Of a DNA stretch of 64,000 nucleotides, positions 39,001-46,501 are shown piece after piece; the first letter of the stretch is position 1; each line of letters opens with the position of its first letter. The notes below the pieces were generated by a model. It searched no databases. It worked only from the letters and a program-made list of their open reading frames with translations, and was not told where the DNA came from. Origin of the DNA: Bacteroidota bacterium (GTDB taxonomy: Bacteria > Bacteroidota > Ignavibacteria > Ignavibacteriales > Ignavibacteriaceae); assembly GCA_021777835.1 (NCBI GenBank), contig JAJYDC010000005.1, forward strand, positions 1 through 64,000, in the 5' to 3' direction. The position numbers and the translations under genes were made by a program.

Positions 39001-39416
39001 CGGGTCCAACGGTATTTGATGGAACACTATCCGGTGCAAAAGGAAATATGATTCTATATGTATTTGATAATACTAATAGCAGCATATTCGCGGAAAGCTC
39101 ACCAATTGCAATTAACGTATTAAATGGAATAGAAAACACGAACTCATTGCCTAAGGAATATGCATTACTGCAGAATTATCCTAATCCATTCAATCCAACT
39201 ACTTTAATCAAATACGATTTGCCGAAGGCAGGATTAGTAACGCTTAAAGTATACGATTTGCTTGGTAGGGAAGTAGCAACACTTATTAACAGAAATCAAG
39301 CAGCAGGAAAGTACAGTGTACAATTCAATGCTTCAAAGTTAGCAAGTGGTGTATATATTTATCGAATTGAATCAAATAACTTCTCAGCAGTTAAGAAACT
39401 AATGCTGTTAAAGTAA
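36018..39416 (+). CDS. Large exported protein with type IX secretion sorting domain, paralogue 1
   Basis: A 1132-residue protein. Residues 1-35 form a signal peptide (LLPVLMGFLLMGILGI, ending SYGQ). The central 1000 residues are beta-rich, Thr/Ser-rich and contain Ig-like or invasin-like segments, e.g. YVRAFLIDPYGNPI and LAVEKQDEFGNHIDWG. The last 80 residues are a type A C-terminal sorting domain: YALLQNYPNPFNPTTLIKYD, YDLLGREVATLI, and SGVYIYRI before a lysine-rich end. Such domains direct export by the type IX (Por) system in Bacteroidota; no Por gene is in the window. A GGAGGAT site precedes the ATG. It is tandem with a paralogue at 41071 and has a GC-rich terminator. Confidence 0.88.
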   Translation: MLNYRTKSGGMRFSLLPVLMGFLLMGILGITTSYGQEVSVDTVGSMAQLVVQLQNKSVQDSVIMPTFKVVVTDTLAYTSDSVAITLGKFKFANSGPYKVEVSGGMTVDSARISPLGDTLYIGITGDPGNYDTLTISGVYIYPNHTFPVFSDNSTTDFLKMYIVDGANIIEGKTNPTVANGHSVHNFGYTFVILPGPIYNAAISAEPAGSVAAGSAIIATLSFTDYFGNVPNDAATNIGVTAVLASNGTSPGNGILTGQSVITKNVVPPTTDTYTWTGLEYTKAESIQLVFTAPGNTVTSSSIAITPGPAESISVALQSGKSNTFTVDQNTAYTLTITDKYSNLVSDTSTVAAIERTAHGGSFVFESTHTTGGQINVTFNPDKYFIGADTLVFSSPSVGSTATQMQVVMIELGSPGGLIVDYAGTVNGDAITEQIAAGTTVYVRAFLIDPYGNPINASSASEITFSIESVLGNGASLGTAVLTNAITEPQYPNANKTAIGVAIPFTISTNVRATQDTIVATNGSLTGKIAIQNRSNVPTKIEIHLSSGADNSVIASDYSNSIEYTDVAWDEYGNLSIAPSSSVVLAPTRSSYAIYFSTDGLIKFVRSSDRTTADTLYPNSNGQVTRTVSSSKTTGIDILKTWSASSNSISTQVIVTPAAFAALVIMPDINTPVIAGQQTILAVEKQDEFGNHIDWGVPGNQTITDYKTAYYTGDVLDTNNKLNPAINAELAALQVDTVTTNMNRGGWVDATKKAIRGASALASVGGTLVATFPFTAFTLSADTQKVYASLGGLTATLTIYSVNTGLLRSFEARIAESDSVHFAGDSVAVTFTALDSLGHRVYSYSSNGHTLALSNTSVSAIATMDTTYYFSYINSHNEYVKSTGLNIQDTVFNQGQAIFYLHKFVVDSENNVSIEGGGISATALQGLKFMPLAASTAFGYWLVTAPDTLKSIDSFSFTVTPRDKYYNVNNTEQINVNISSNQTSGFNIGSNPKVITGPTVFDGTLSGAKGNMILYVFDNTNSSIFAESSPIAINVLNGIENTNSLPKEYALLQNYPNPFNPTTLIKYDLPKAGLVTLKVYDLLGREVATLINRNQAAGKYSVQFNASKLASGVYIYRIESNNFSAVKKLMLLK

Positions 39417-39445
39417 AATTAGTTAATTGTAGTAAGATAAAAGTG

Positions 39446-39478
39446 CCCGCCATGGCTTAGCTGTGGCGGGTTTTTTTT
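39446..39478 (+). terminator. Rho-independent terminator after paralogue 1
   Basis: CCCGCCA (39446-39452) pairs with TGGCGGG (39464-39470), followed by eight T. The paralogue's terminator at 44533 begins with the same CCCGCCATG, so it was probably part of the duplicated unit. Confidence 0.9.
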
Positions 39479-39480
39479 AA

Positions 39481-39553
39481 GTAACGAGTAACAAGTGACG
39501 AGTGACGAGCAGGAGGGAGGAGTAGGGAGTAGGGAGTAAGGAGTAGGGAGTAA
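39481..39553. repeat. 7-bp tandem repeat tract
   Basis: The tract keeps a 7-bp period over about 73 bp. GTAACGA/GTAACAA and two copies of GTGACGA lead, then after a short GGAGG-rich link five contiguous units of GGAGTAG or GGAGTAA at 39519-39553. It starts just after the terminator T-run. Confidence 0.8.
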
Positions 39554-39605
39554 ACAGAAAGTAGACGTATGGAAACAAGAGAAATAAAAGCTATGCAGAT
39601 ATAGT

Positions 39606-39618
39606 CGGGCTGCGCCCG
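39606..39618. repeat. REP-like palindrome CGGGCTGCGCCCG
   Basis: Five-base arms CGGGC and GCCCG around TGC. The core resembles short GC-rich palindromes scattered in intergenic DNA of Bacteroidota. Only one copy is in the window. Confidence 0.4.
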
Positions 39619-39753
39619 TCTTCTGTTGATCAGCTGAATTGGGAGTTGGAGCAAATTATTTAAATAATTTTTAGATCTGGATGTGGGATATTGAGTGTGG
39701 GATATGGAGGATCAAAAATTATTATTGTTGATAGATTATTAGAAAGGATAGAC

Positions 39754-39808
39754 GTATTCAGAACGAATTGAAGACGTAATCAGAACGTATTCAAAACGTA
39801 TTGAGAAT
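39754..39808. repeat. 11-bp tandem repeat array, copy B
   Basis: Five contiguous 11-bp units: GTATTCAGAAC, GAATTGAAGAC, GTAATCAGAAC, GTATTCAAAAC, GTATTGAGAAT. The first unit is identical to units of copy A at 35270. Units are more diverged here. Confidence 0.9.
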
Positions 39809-40178
39809 TTATATTTGGTACTTTTTTTGTTTTTGGAGAAATTGGAAATTGAGAAAAACAGACCAAGAATTAAACACCGTATAATAATTGAACCGACTTT
39901 TGCTTTGTCGAAGATGCGGGATTTCTTTGTACACTTCAATGTAGAAATGAGACAGGAGCATTTATCTATAATAGCCATCACACCCGCCTAAATTGGGGGC
40001 ACCCTCAGGATATTCAAAATCTAATTATTGTTGCTATATTCGATGTTTAATACTGTCGAACAGGCAAGAATAGGAGAATTTATTATTATACAAATTATGA
40101 ATTGCTTCTAAATTTTAGTCTATTTTTTTTAAAAGAGGTTTGGTTAAAATTAATTAAATAACTCTTGCATCTTATATA

Positions 40179-40229
40179 TAAAACATTCTATTTTAAACTA
40201 TAATGTTATTGAATGTTTTACATTATAGT
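40179..40229. other. Two interleaved 10-bp inverted repeats
   Basis: TAAAACATTC (40179-40188) is complementary to GAATGTTTTA (40211-40220), and ACTATAATGT (40197-40206) to ACATTATAGT (40220-40229). The order a-b-a'-b' allows a pseudoknot or two exclusive hairpins. The surroundings are AT-rich, which raises the chance of coincidence. Confidence 0.4.
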
Positions 40230-40269
40230 AGTTAAATTCAATTTTGTTCTAGAATGAAGGTAACTAAAA

Positions 40270-40287
40270 CTTATACGAAAGTATAAG
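40270..40287 (+). other. Hairpin with GAAA tetraloop
   Basis: CTTATAC, GAAA, GTATAAG: a perfect 7-bp stem closed by a GNRA tetraloop, 40 nt after the interleaved repeats. Downstream is a purine-rich GGGATGGGTGGAGAC. It reads like part of a folded RNA, but no known class was recognised. Confidence 0.35.
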
Positions 40288-40556
40288 ACACAGGGATGGG
40301 TGGAGACAAAAGGGCATCAAAAAGTAAACATTCCCCATTTCAAATTAAATAATAAATCTTTATTTATAATTTTTATATAGTGATCAAATTTTAATACTAA
40401 ATACTACATTAGTATAGAATTTAAACTACTCATAAATTGCGTTTAATTAGTTGACTTATATTAAAATATTAAATATATTCATTACTAAAATTCGCAAAAG
40501 AAATATTTAATATTTGAATTGTTGATTTTTTGGTTCGATTTCAGGGAGAAAATAAA

Positions 40557-40641
40557 AGGAGGATACATGTTATATAAAAGGGCACGAGTCTATAATCAGC
40601 CAGTCACTGTACTATATCCTAAGGTAATAAATTTTCGATGA
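40557..40641 (+). pseudogene. Orphan copy of the exported-protein start site
   Basis: AAGGAGGATACATGTTA at 40555-40571 is identical to the ribosome site and first two codons of the genes at 36018 and 41071. The frame then stops after 24 codons (TGA at 40639-40641). The peptide has no signal sequence. It looks like the remnant 5' end of a third, lost paralogue. Confidence 0.4.
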
Positions 40642-40832
40642 GTTTGTTTAATAGGTGTTAAGGCAACAACAAGAAGTTTGTTGAATACTTTTACACCTTA
40701 GTCAGAATTTGTTCAAATAGAAAACAAATTAAGACATGAAATATTGATGAATAGAAGCAATCAATTTATAATTGTTAAAAAATTAATAATACAAATTAAA
40801 TTAATAGGAGAAAATATGTTGTATCGCGAGGC

Positions 40833-41070
40833 ACAAACTAAAATTCTGTGGCTCGATATATCACATTTTAACCTCCAACGCAAAAACAGAAACAATGAAT
40901 TAGGAGTTATGGAATAGGAGGATGTACCATGATTAGAATTTTACCGCCATAGATGAAATTGGAAAGTAAAAGGAAGGAATAAGTTAGAAATAAATTATTC
41001 CGCTCAATTTGTGATGGATATTATTATTCAAGTTCTTAGTTAGATCTAATTTATAATTAAAGGAGGATAC
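40833..41070 (+). promoter_or_regulatory. Conserved mRNA leader of the second large exported protein
   Basis: This is the counterpart of 35787-36017. The internal start at 40929 keeps its GGAGGATG site but the frame is only seven codons (TAG at 40950), and the following ATG at 40953 opens nine codons that match the middle of the copy A small ORF (MKLE). The 18 bases before the large gene, including AAGGAGGATAC, are conserved. Confidence 0.6.
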
Positions 41071-44000
41071 ATGTTAAGTTCTAGTAAACAATTTGGTAGT
41101 CTGCTACTTAGGGGGCTGCCACTCTTGATGGGCGTCTTGCTCTTGATGGTGTTCGGCACCTCAACTGCGAATGCACAATCAGCAGTATTTAATTCGCCTA
41201 ACAAGGTATATGTACCGCTGCAGCATACCATATCGACATTCGGAGATTCTGCAAAGTACAAATTAGGTGCAGTGAAAATCATTGAGGGTACCGGAGGTAC
41301 TTTCGGTGTTAATGATAGCTTGGTAATAGCTGCGCCATACAAATGGCGGTTTGTAAAGGATTCCGCTATAACTGTAACTGTTACTGGTGGCCATCACTTA
41401 TCAATAGATAGCGCTTTAACTAGTAAAACCCAGACAATCTTAACTGGATTAAAGGGTAGTAAAGCTTATACACTCAAATCAAAAATTGATACCGGTGCTA
41501 TTCACCTAGTATTCGATACCGCATCAACAACCGGTGCTACTACAGGTGATACGGTATGGATTAGCGGGCTCTATGTCCAGTCAACAGACTCGGCTGGAAA
41601 GTACGATTCATCAAATTTGGTTTATACATCAGCGAAAAATTACGTAAGTGGCACTGCTAATGTAATAAGTGTCTCAGGAGATACATTAATTGCACTTCCA
41701 GGAGATTACAATAAAGTTGTATTCAAATCTTCAACACCATCTTCAGTGGGAGCTGGTAGTATAATTACTGCCACAGTTCAACTTCAGGATGCGAATGGTA
41801 ATAATACTACGAGCAGCAGTGCTATCCCTGTAGTAAGCCCAGTACTCAATGGCGGAATTACAGCAGGGAACGGTACTCTGTCTGGAATAGCAACTGTTAC
41901 CAGATCTGTTACTAAGGATTCTGTTACATACACGGCATTGACATATACGAAGGCTGAAAAGATTCAATTATTGTTCACAGCACCTGGAAATACTGATGTA
42001 TCCGGAGAAATAGATGTTAAGGCTGGCGCAGCAGCACACATATCAGTTGCATTGCAATCAGGAAAGAGCGATGGAATCACTGTTGATCAGAATACCGCTT
42101 ACACTCTTACTCTTACAGACAAATACTTTAATCCAGTATCTGATACTTCGACAGTGGCAGGATCCGAGCAAACGAATCATGGCGGAGTATTTGCTTTCGA
42201 CAATACACATACTACAAACGGTCAAATCGGCGTTACCTTCAACCCAAGCAAATTCTTTGTTGGTGCTGACACACTCGTGTTATCTTCTCCAAGCCTCGGA
42301 GTAGCATCAGCTAGTCAGACACACGCTATAATGATTAATCCCGGTTCGTTAGCTGGAGTGATAGTAGATTATGCTGGTACAACAACTAGTGCTGGAAGTA
42401 CTGAGAAGATAGCCGCAGGCGAAACTGTTTATGCTAGAGCATATTTAAGAGATACCTATGGCAATCCTATTGACGCTAGTGATACTTCGGCTGTTAGTTT
42501 TTCTAGCACAAAGGGTACTTTAACTCAGTCAGGTAAAGTGCTTGTTCCTAGCTTGACAACCTCTCTTTATCCAAACACCAACCAGACTTCTACTGCGATT
42601 GCACTACCAATTGTAGTCTCTAAAAAAGCTGGCGATCTTGATGTTGTGACAGCTCAAACAAAGACAGGTGGTTACACATCTAGGGATACAATAACAGTTC
42701 GCAGTAACGTTCCTGCGAAGTTAAAAATGGTACAGATAGGAGTTGGCGACAGTTCTATTGTAGCATCGAAATACGCAATTGCTACCAGTATAGTTTTTGC
42801 TGATACTGCATGGGACTCTTATGGAAACCTTTCTGTTGCTCCCGATGCTTCATGGAAAATTGCTCCAAAACGCAGTGCTTATGCAATAAATTTCTCAACT
42901 AATGGATTAGTAAAATTTGACAGGGCTGCAGATACCACGGCAGTTGATACAATTTATTTAGATGCAACCGGAGCAGTTAACAGAACAGTTGCTTCCGGTA
43001 CAAAGAGTGGAATTGATACATTGAAGGCTTGGTCAGCAGCAAACTCTACAGTAGCAGCCTCAGTGCCTGTTTATGTAACTCCCGATGTTTATTCTGACCT
43101 TGTTATTAAGCCTAGTCCTGATACTACTGCAATTGCAGGAAAAACGGACAAATTTACAGCAGAGAAACAGGATCAATATGGTAACCATATTGATTGGGGT
43201 ATATCTGGAGGAATTACGGTAGGTAATACGTTTAGTCGAAATAATCCTGACAATACACCTAGCGCTACTACGGATTCCGCAAAAACAATATTAACAATAC
43301 TAAAAAGTGCTGCACATGCTACAATAGCGCCGAGTGCACCTGCTGTAATTGGCACAGCAAGTAAATTAGGTGCTAGTGTTGGCGGAAGCTTAAACTATTC
43401 ATTTGCATTTACTGCAGCTCCTGCAAGCGCTGATACAGCTAAGTTCTCAGTGGTTCTTAGTCCAGCTAGTGCTGATACTATTATAGTTCGTTCCATTCCA
43501 ACCGGGGCACTTGCTAGCTTCAAGGTTACTGTGCTCAGTGATACTACAGAAACAGCAGGTAAGACAATATCTATGACTGTTGTTCCTTATGACGTGAATA
43601 ATAATAGAATGTATACTTATACAGGACACGGACAGATTTTGACTCTTAATCATACCGCAGTAAGTCCGATTAAAGGGAAAGAATCTACGTATTTCTTTAC
43701 ATACGAGAATTCAAATAGTGAAACTGACACTACTACGAGTGTACTTTTATCAGATACGGCATTCGTGAATGGTACAGCTACATTTACAATTCACAAATTT
43801 GCAGCTGAGCAGGATAGTATGACAACTATTACATTTGCCGATACATCAGCAAATGTTTCTGTCACTACTAAACCATTTAACTTTACTCCTGATATCGTTG
43901 ATACCACGTATGGAATGTGGAAGATTCAAGTTGCCGATACCTTAAAATCAACAGGTTCATTTAACTTTACAGTTACTCCTTGCGATCAGTTCGGTAACGT

Positions 44001-44499
44001 CAACAGGAAAGAACAAGTTATAGTAAATATTTCTTCAAACCAGACTAGCGGATTCAACATTGGATCAAATCCAAAAGTAATTACCGGTCCAACGGTATTT
44101 GATGGAACGCTATCCGGTGCAAAAGGCAATATGGTTATCTATGTATTTAATAGCGGAAATAGCAATATGTTCACTCAGAGCTCACCAATTGCAATTGACG
44201 TATTAAATGGAATAGAGAACACGAACGAATTGCCAAAGGAATATGCATTAATGCAGAATTATCCTAATCCATTCAATCCAACTACTTTAATCAAATACGA
44301 TTTGCCAAAGGCAGGTTTAGTAACACTTAAAGTATACGATTTGCTTGGTAGGGAAGTTGCAACACTTATTAACGGCAATCAAGCAGCAGGAAAGTACAGT
44401 GTACAATTCAATGCTTCAAAGTTAGCAAGTGGTGTATATATTTATCGAATTCAATCAAACAACTTCTCAGCAGTTAAGAAATTAATGCTGTTAAAGTAA
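41071..44499 (+). CDS. Large exported protein with type IX secretion sorting domain, paralogue 2
   Basis: A 1142-residue paralogue of the 36018 product. Residues 1-35 are a signal peptide (LLLRGLPLLMGVLLLMVFG, cleavage likely after ANA). The middle is Ser/Thr/Ala-rich and beta-rich with Ig-like segments; several blocks match the paralogue closely (e.g. VALQSGKS, TVDQNTAYTLT, EKQDQYGNHIDWG). The last ~160 residues, including the sorting domain QNYPNPFNPTTLIKYD, are almost identical to paralogue 1. It is probably a cell-surface or S-layer-like protein attached through the type IX route; that is inference. Its mature region is alanine/threonine-richer than its neighbour's. Confidence 0.88.
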   Translation: MLSSSKQFGSLLLRGLPLLMGVLLLMVFGTSTANAQSAVFNSPNKVYVPLQHTISTFGDSAKYKLGAVKIIEGTGGTFGVNDSLVIAAPYKWRFVKDSAITVTVTGGHHLSIDSALTSKTQTILTGLKGSKAYTLKSKIDTGAIHLVFDTASTTGATTGDTVWISGLYVQSTDSAGKYDSSNLVYTSAKNYVSGTANVISVSGDTLIALPGDYNKVVFKSSTPSSVGAGSIITATVQLQDANGNNTTSSSAIPVVSPVLNGGITAGNGTLSGIATVTRSVTKDSVTYTALTYTKAEKIQLLFTAPGNTDVSGEIDVKAGAAAHISVALQSGKSDGITVDQNTAYTLTLTDKYFNPVSDTSTVAGSEQTNHGGVFAFDNTHTTNGQIGVTFNPSKFFVGADTLVLSSPSLGVASASQTHAIMINPGSLAGVIVDYAGTTTSAGSTEKIAAGETVYARAYLRDTYGNPIDASDTSAVSFSSTKGTLTQSGKVLVPSLTTSLYPNTNQTSTAIALPIVVSKKAGDLDVVTAQTKTGGYTSRDTITVRSNVPAKLKMVQIGVGDSSIVASKYAIATSIVFADTAWDSYGNLSVAPDASWKIAPKRSAYAINFSTNGLVKFDRAADTTAVDTIYLDATGAVNRTVASGTKSGIDTLKAWSAANSTVAASVPVYVTPDVYSDLVIKPSPDTTAIAGKTDKFTAEKQDQYGNHIDWGISGGITVGNTFSRNNPDNTPSATTDSAKTILTILKSAAHATIAPSAPAVIGTASKLGASVGGSLNYSFAFTAAPASADTAKFSVVLSPASADTIIVRSIPTGALASFKVTVLSDTTETAGKTISMTVVPYDVNNNRMYTYTGHGQILTLNHTAVSPIKGKESTYFFTYENSNSETDTTTSVLLSDTAFVNGTATFTIHKFAAEQDSMTTITFADTSANVSVTTKPFNFTPDIVDTTYGMWKIQVADTLKSTGSFNFTVTPCDQFGNVNRKEQVIVNISSNQTSGFNIGSNPKVITGPTVFDGTLSGAKGNMVIYVFNSGNSNMFTQSSPIAIDVLNGIENTNELPKEYALMQNYPNPFNPTTLIKYDLPKAGLVTLKVYDLLGREVATLINGNQAAGKYSVQFNASKLASGVYIYRIQSNNFSAVKKLMLLK

Positions 44500-44532
44500 T
44501 ATTGGTTAGTCGGTTTATATAAAGAAAATCGG

Positions 44533-44567
44533 GCCCGCCATGATTCAATCATGGTGGGCTTTTTTTA
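44533..44567 (+). terminator. Rho-independent terminator after paralogue 2
   Basis: GCCCGCCATGA (44533-44543) pairs with TCATGGTGGGC (44549-44559), one G-T pair allowed, over a TTCAA loop, followed by T560-567. It resembles the terminator of paralogue 1. Confidence 0.92.
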
Positions 44568-44690
44568 TTTTAAATAAGTTTGTATTTCTTAAAGCAATTA
44601 AGTCATTCCGGAATAGAATTTCATGCAAAAAGGATCGAAAACAGCATAGTCGGATATATAGGAATTTGCTGGATTTTAGGGAATAATATT

Positions 44691-44722
44691 CTTGACTATA
44701 TTTTTTATAAGTGCTAACTTTG
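44691..44722 (+). promoter_or_regulatory. Possible Bacteroidota-type promoter
   Basis: TAACTTTG at 44715-44722 fits the TANNTTTG -7 element of Bacteroidota sigma factor promoters. A TTG at 44692-44694 stands at the -33 distance with a 20-bp spacer. It is 34 bp before the ATG of the TPR lipoprotein and just after a terminator, which suits a promoter. Confidence 0.4.
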
Positions 44723-44755
44723 TTGACAAAAACTGACAAGATAATTGGAGAAAAA

Positions 44756-45925
44756 ATGTACCGTTCTAAACTTTTTACAATTGCAATACTATTTTTAGGA
44801 TTAGCAATAACGGGGTTTCAATGTGCTTCAACTGAGTTGACTAGCGCAAAGTTATACATACAACAGAAAAACTATGATTTAGCACTTGCTTCTCTTAAAA
44901 AAGAAGTTGCTAAGAATCCTAAGAGCGACGAGGGATATTATTTATTAGGACTTGTAAGCGGAGAACAAGGAGATTATCCGACGCTTATAGACTCGTATTC
45001 AAAATCTCTTGCAATTAGTAATCTGTATGAAAAAGATATTAATCAGTCAAAGATTTATTTCTGGGCACAATTGTTCAACCAAGGAGTCGCTTTTTTCCAG
45101 AAGGGAAATAATGCTACAGATAAGGACAGCGCGAAGCTTTGGTATGACAAATCAATCAATTCATTCAAGACAGCTACTCAGATAGAGCCTGATTCTTTAT
45201 CAACAGTTAAGAACCTGGCTTTTGTTTATTTAAGCGCCCAAGAATATGACAATGCTATACCTCCTCTACAGCAATTAATAGCTAAAGAAAAATCAGTTGA
45301 TAGCTATAAATATTTAGGTGAGATATACTACAACAAAGCAGTTTCTTTCAAAACAAAATATGCTAATTCTCATGATGCACAAGACAGTGTAGCAGCTCAG
45401 GATTATTATGGAAAAGCTATTACAGTACTTCAAGACGGCAGAAAACTATATCCAAACAATCCAGATCTTTTACTTTATCTTTCAAATTCATACATCGGCG
45501 CAAATAAAGTTGATGTAGCAATAGACGCATTCAAAGAAGGAGTAGAACAAGATCCTAGTAATAAATATTACCGTTACAATTATGGAGTTCTATTACTCGG
45601 TAATAAGGACTACCAGGATGCTGAAACTCAATTTAAGAAAGCGATTGAAATTGATCCCAATTATCAAAACGCAATTTATAATATAGCTGTAACATATGTA
45701 AAATGGGCAAGTGAAATTCAAAAAGAGCTAGATGCAAAAGGCGATACTGCAACGTCAGCATTTAAGGACAAGTATGTAAAGGCATTACCTTATTTGCAAA
45801 AAGTTGCTAGCATGAAAAACACCGATCCGAACATGTGGGAACTTCTCGGGAAGGTTTATGCTACATTAGGTTATGAAAAAGAAGCAACAGAAGCAATGGA
45901 TAAGGCTGATAAGCTTCGTAAATAA
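44756..45925 (+). CDS. TPR-repeat lipoprotein
   Basis: A protein of 389 residues with an N-terminal lipoprotein signal (LFLGLAITGFQC, lipid on Cys). The rest is a run of tetratricopeptide repeats, e.g. AKNPKSDEGYYLLGLVSGEQ, IEPDSLSTVKNLAFVYLSAQ and IDPNYQNAIYNIAVTYVKWA, so it is a protein-protein interaction scaffold on the periplasmic or outer membrane side. I start at ATG 44756, five bases after GGAG; a frame upstream start at 44711 would place 15 extra residues before the signal and lacks a ribosome site. Partner unknown. Confidence 0.85.
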   Translation: MYRSKLFTIAILFLGLAITGFQCASTELTSAKLYIQQKNYDLALASLKKEVAKNPKSDEGYYLLGLVSGEQGDYPTLIDSYSKSLAISNLYEKDINQSKIYFWAQLFNQGVAFFQKGNNATDKDSAKLWYDKSINSFKTATQIEPDSLSTVKNLAFVYLSAQEYDNAIPPLQQLIAKEKSVDSYKYLGEIYYNKAVSFKTKYANSHDAQDSVAAQDYYGKAITVLQDGRKLYPNNPDLLLYLSNSYIGANKVDVAIDAFKEGVEQDPSNKYYRYNYGVLLLGNKDYQDAETQFKKAIEIDPNYQNAIYNIAVTYVKWASEIQKELDAKGDTATSAFKDKYVKALPYLQKVASMKNTDPNMWELLGKVYATLGYEKEATEAMDKADKLRK

Positions 45926-45958
45926 TTATAATTAAAAATTAGTTAGATTTTAATTCTT

Positions 45959-46006
45959 ATGCCGAAATTATTGAGAGCTCAACTAGAGAGCCGGTGATTT
46001 CGGCAT
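45959..46006. other. Long-loop hairpin upstream of the DUF3467 gene
   Basis: ATGCCGAAAT (45959-45968) and ATTTCGGCAT (45997-46006) are exactly complementary with a 28-nt loop that contains GAGAGCTC and GAGAGC. There is no T-run, so it may be a weak terminator for the TPR gene or a structure in the leader of the next gene. Confidence 0.4.
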
Positions 46007-46044
46007 TTGTAATATTTATAAAACAACCGGAAGAAAAAAACATC

Positions 46045-46371
46045 ATGAATCAGAATAATCAGAACCAAGGACAACAAATAAATATAGAGCTAGGTGAGAA
46101 GGAAGCTGAAGGAATTTATTCAAATCTTGCAATAATTACACATTCGCCTGCAGAATTTATAATTGATTTTACAAGAATAGTTCCGGGAGTGCCGAAAGCT
46201 AAAGTTCATGCAAGAATTATTACAACTCCTCAGCATGCTAAAATGCTAATGAAAGCCTTAAAGGAAAATATTGAAAAGTTTGAAGCACGATTTGGTGAGA
46301 TAGTTATAGATACACCGCAAAATCAGCACTTTGGTTTTGTGCCTGTTACAAAAGATGAGAAGGTTAATTAA
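46045..46371 (+). CDS. DUF3467 family protein
   Basis: A 108-residue protein: a Gln/Asn-rich N-terminus (NQNNQNQGQQ) followed by a domain with GIYSNLAIITHSPAEFIIDF, RIVPGVPKAKVHARIITTPQ and HAKMLMKALKENIEKFEARF. This is the DUF3467 pattern, a small cytoplasmic family of unknown function found across Bacteroidota, archaea and others. ATG 46045 is chosen; the in-frame GTG at 45994 lies within the hairpin and would add an unrelated hydrophobic lead. Confidence 0.85.
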   Translation: MNQNNQNQGQQINIELGEKEAEGIYSNLAIITHSPAEFIIDFTRIVPGVPKAKVHARIITTPQHAKMLMKALKENIEKFEARFGEIVIDTPQNQHFGFVPVTKDEKVN

Positions 46372-46501
46372 TATTTATAGCTTATAGAATTAGGGTTTTC
46401 ATTTTTGATGCTATTGTGGCCGGTCATTTTAGTCATCATGAAACGAAGACTCCAGTGACGAATAAAATTTTATAAAATGAATGGATTGAAATACATAGAT
46501 A

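Larger units (their letters stand above)
39417..41070. other. Long non-coding region between the two large exported proteins
   Basis: About 1.65 kb without a credible long gene. In order: terminator, 7-bp repeat (39481-39553), a small CGGGC-TGC-GCCCG palindrome (39606-39618), a repeated TGTGGGATAT near 39680-39705, 11-bp array copy B (39754-39808), the GTATAATAA element (39879-39887), interleaved inverted repeats (40179-40229), a GAAA-loop hairpin (40270-40287), orphan start-site copies at 40567 and 40816, and the conserved leader (40833-41070). Confidence 0.6.

Noticed and set aside
40526-40546. GGTTCGATTTC as the T-arm of a tRNA
   Set aside because: No acceptor stem, D-arm or anticodon arm can be formed around it.
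36018-44499. Type IX secretion machinery locus
   Set aside because: Only substrates with sorting domains are seen; no porK/L/M/N, porT, sprA or porU-like gene is in the window.
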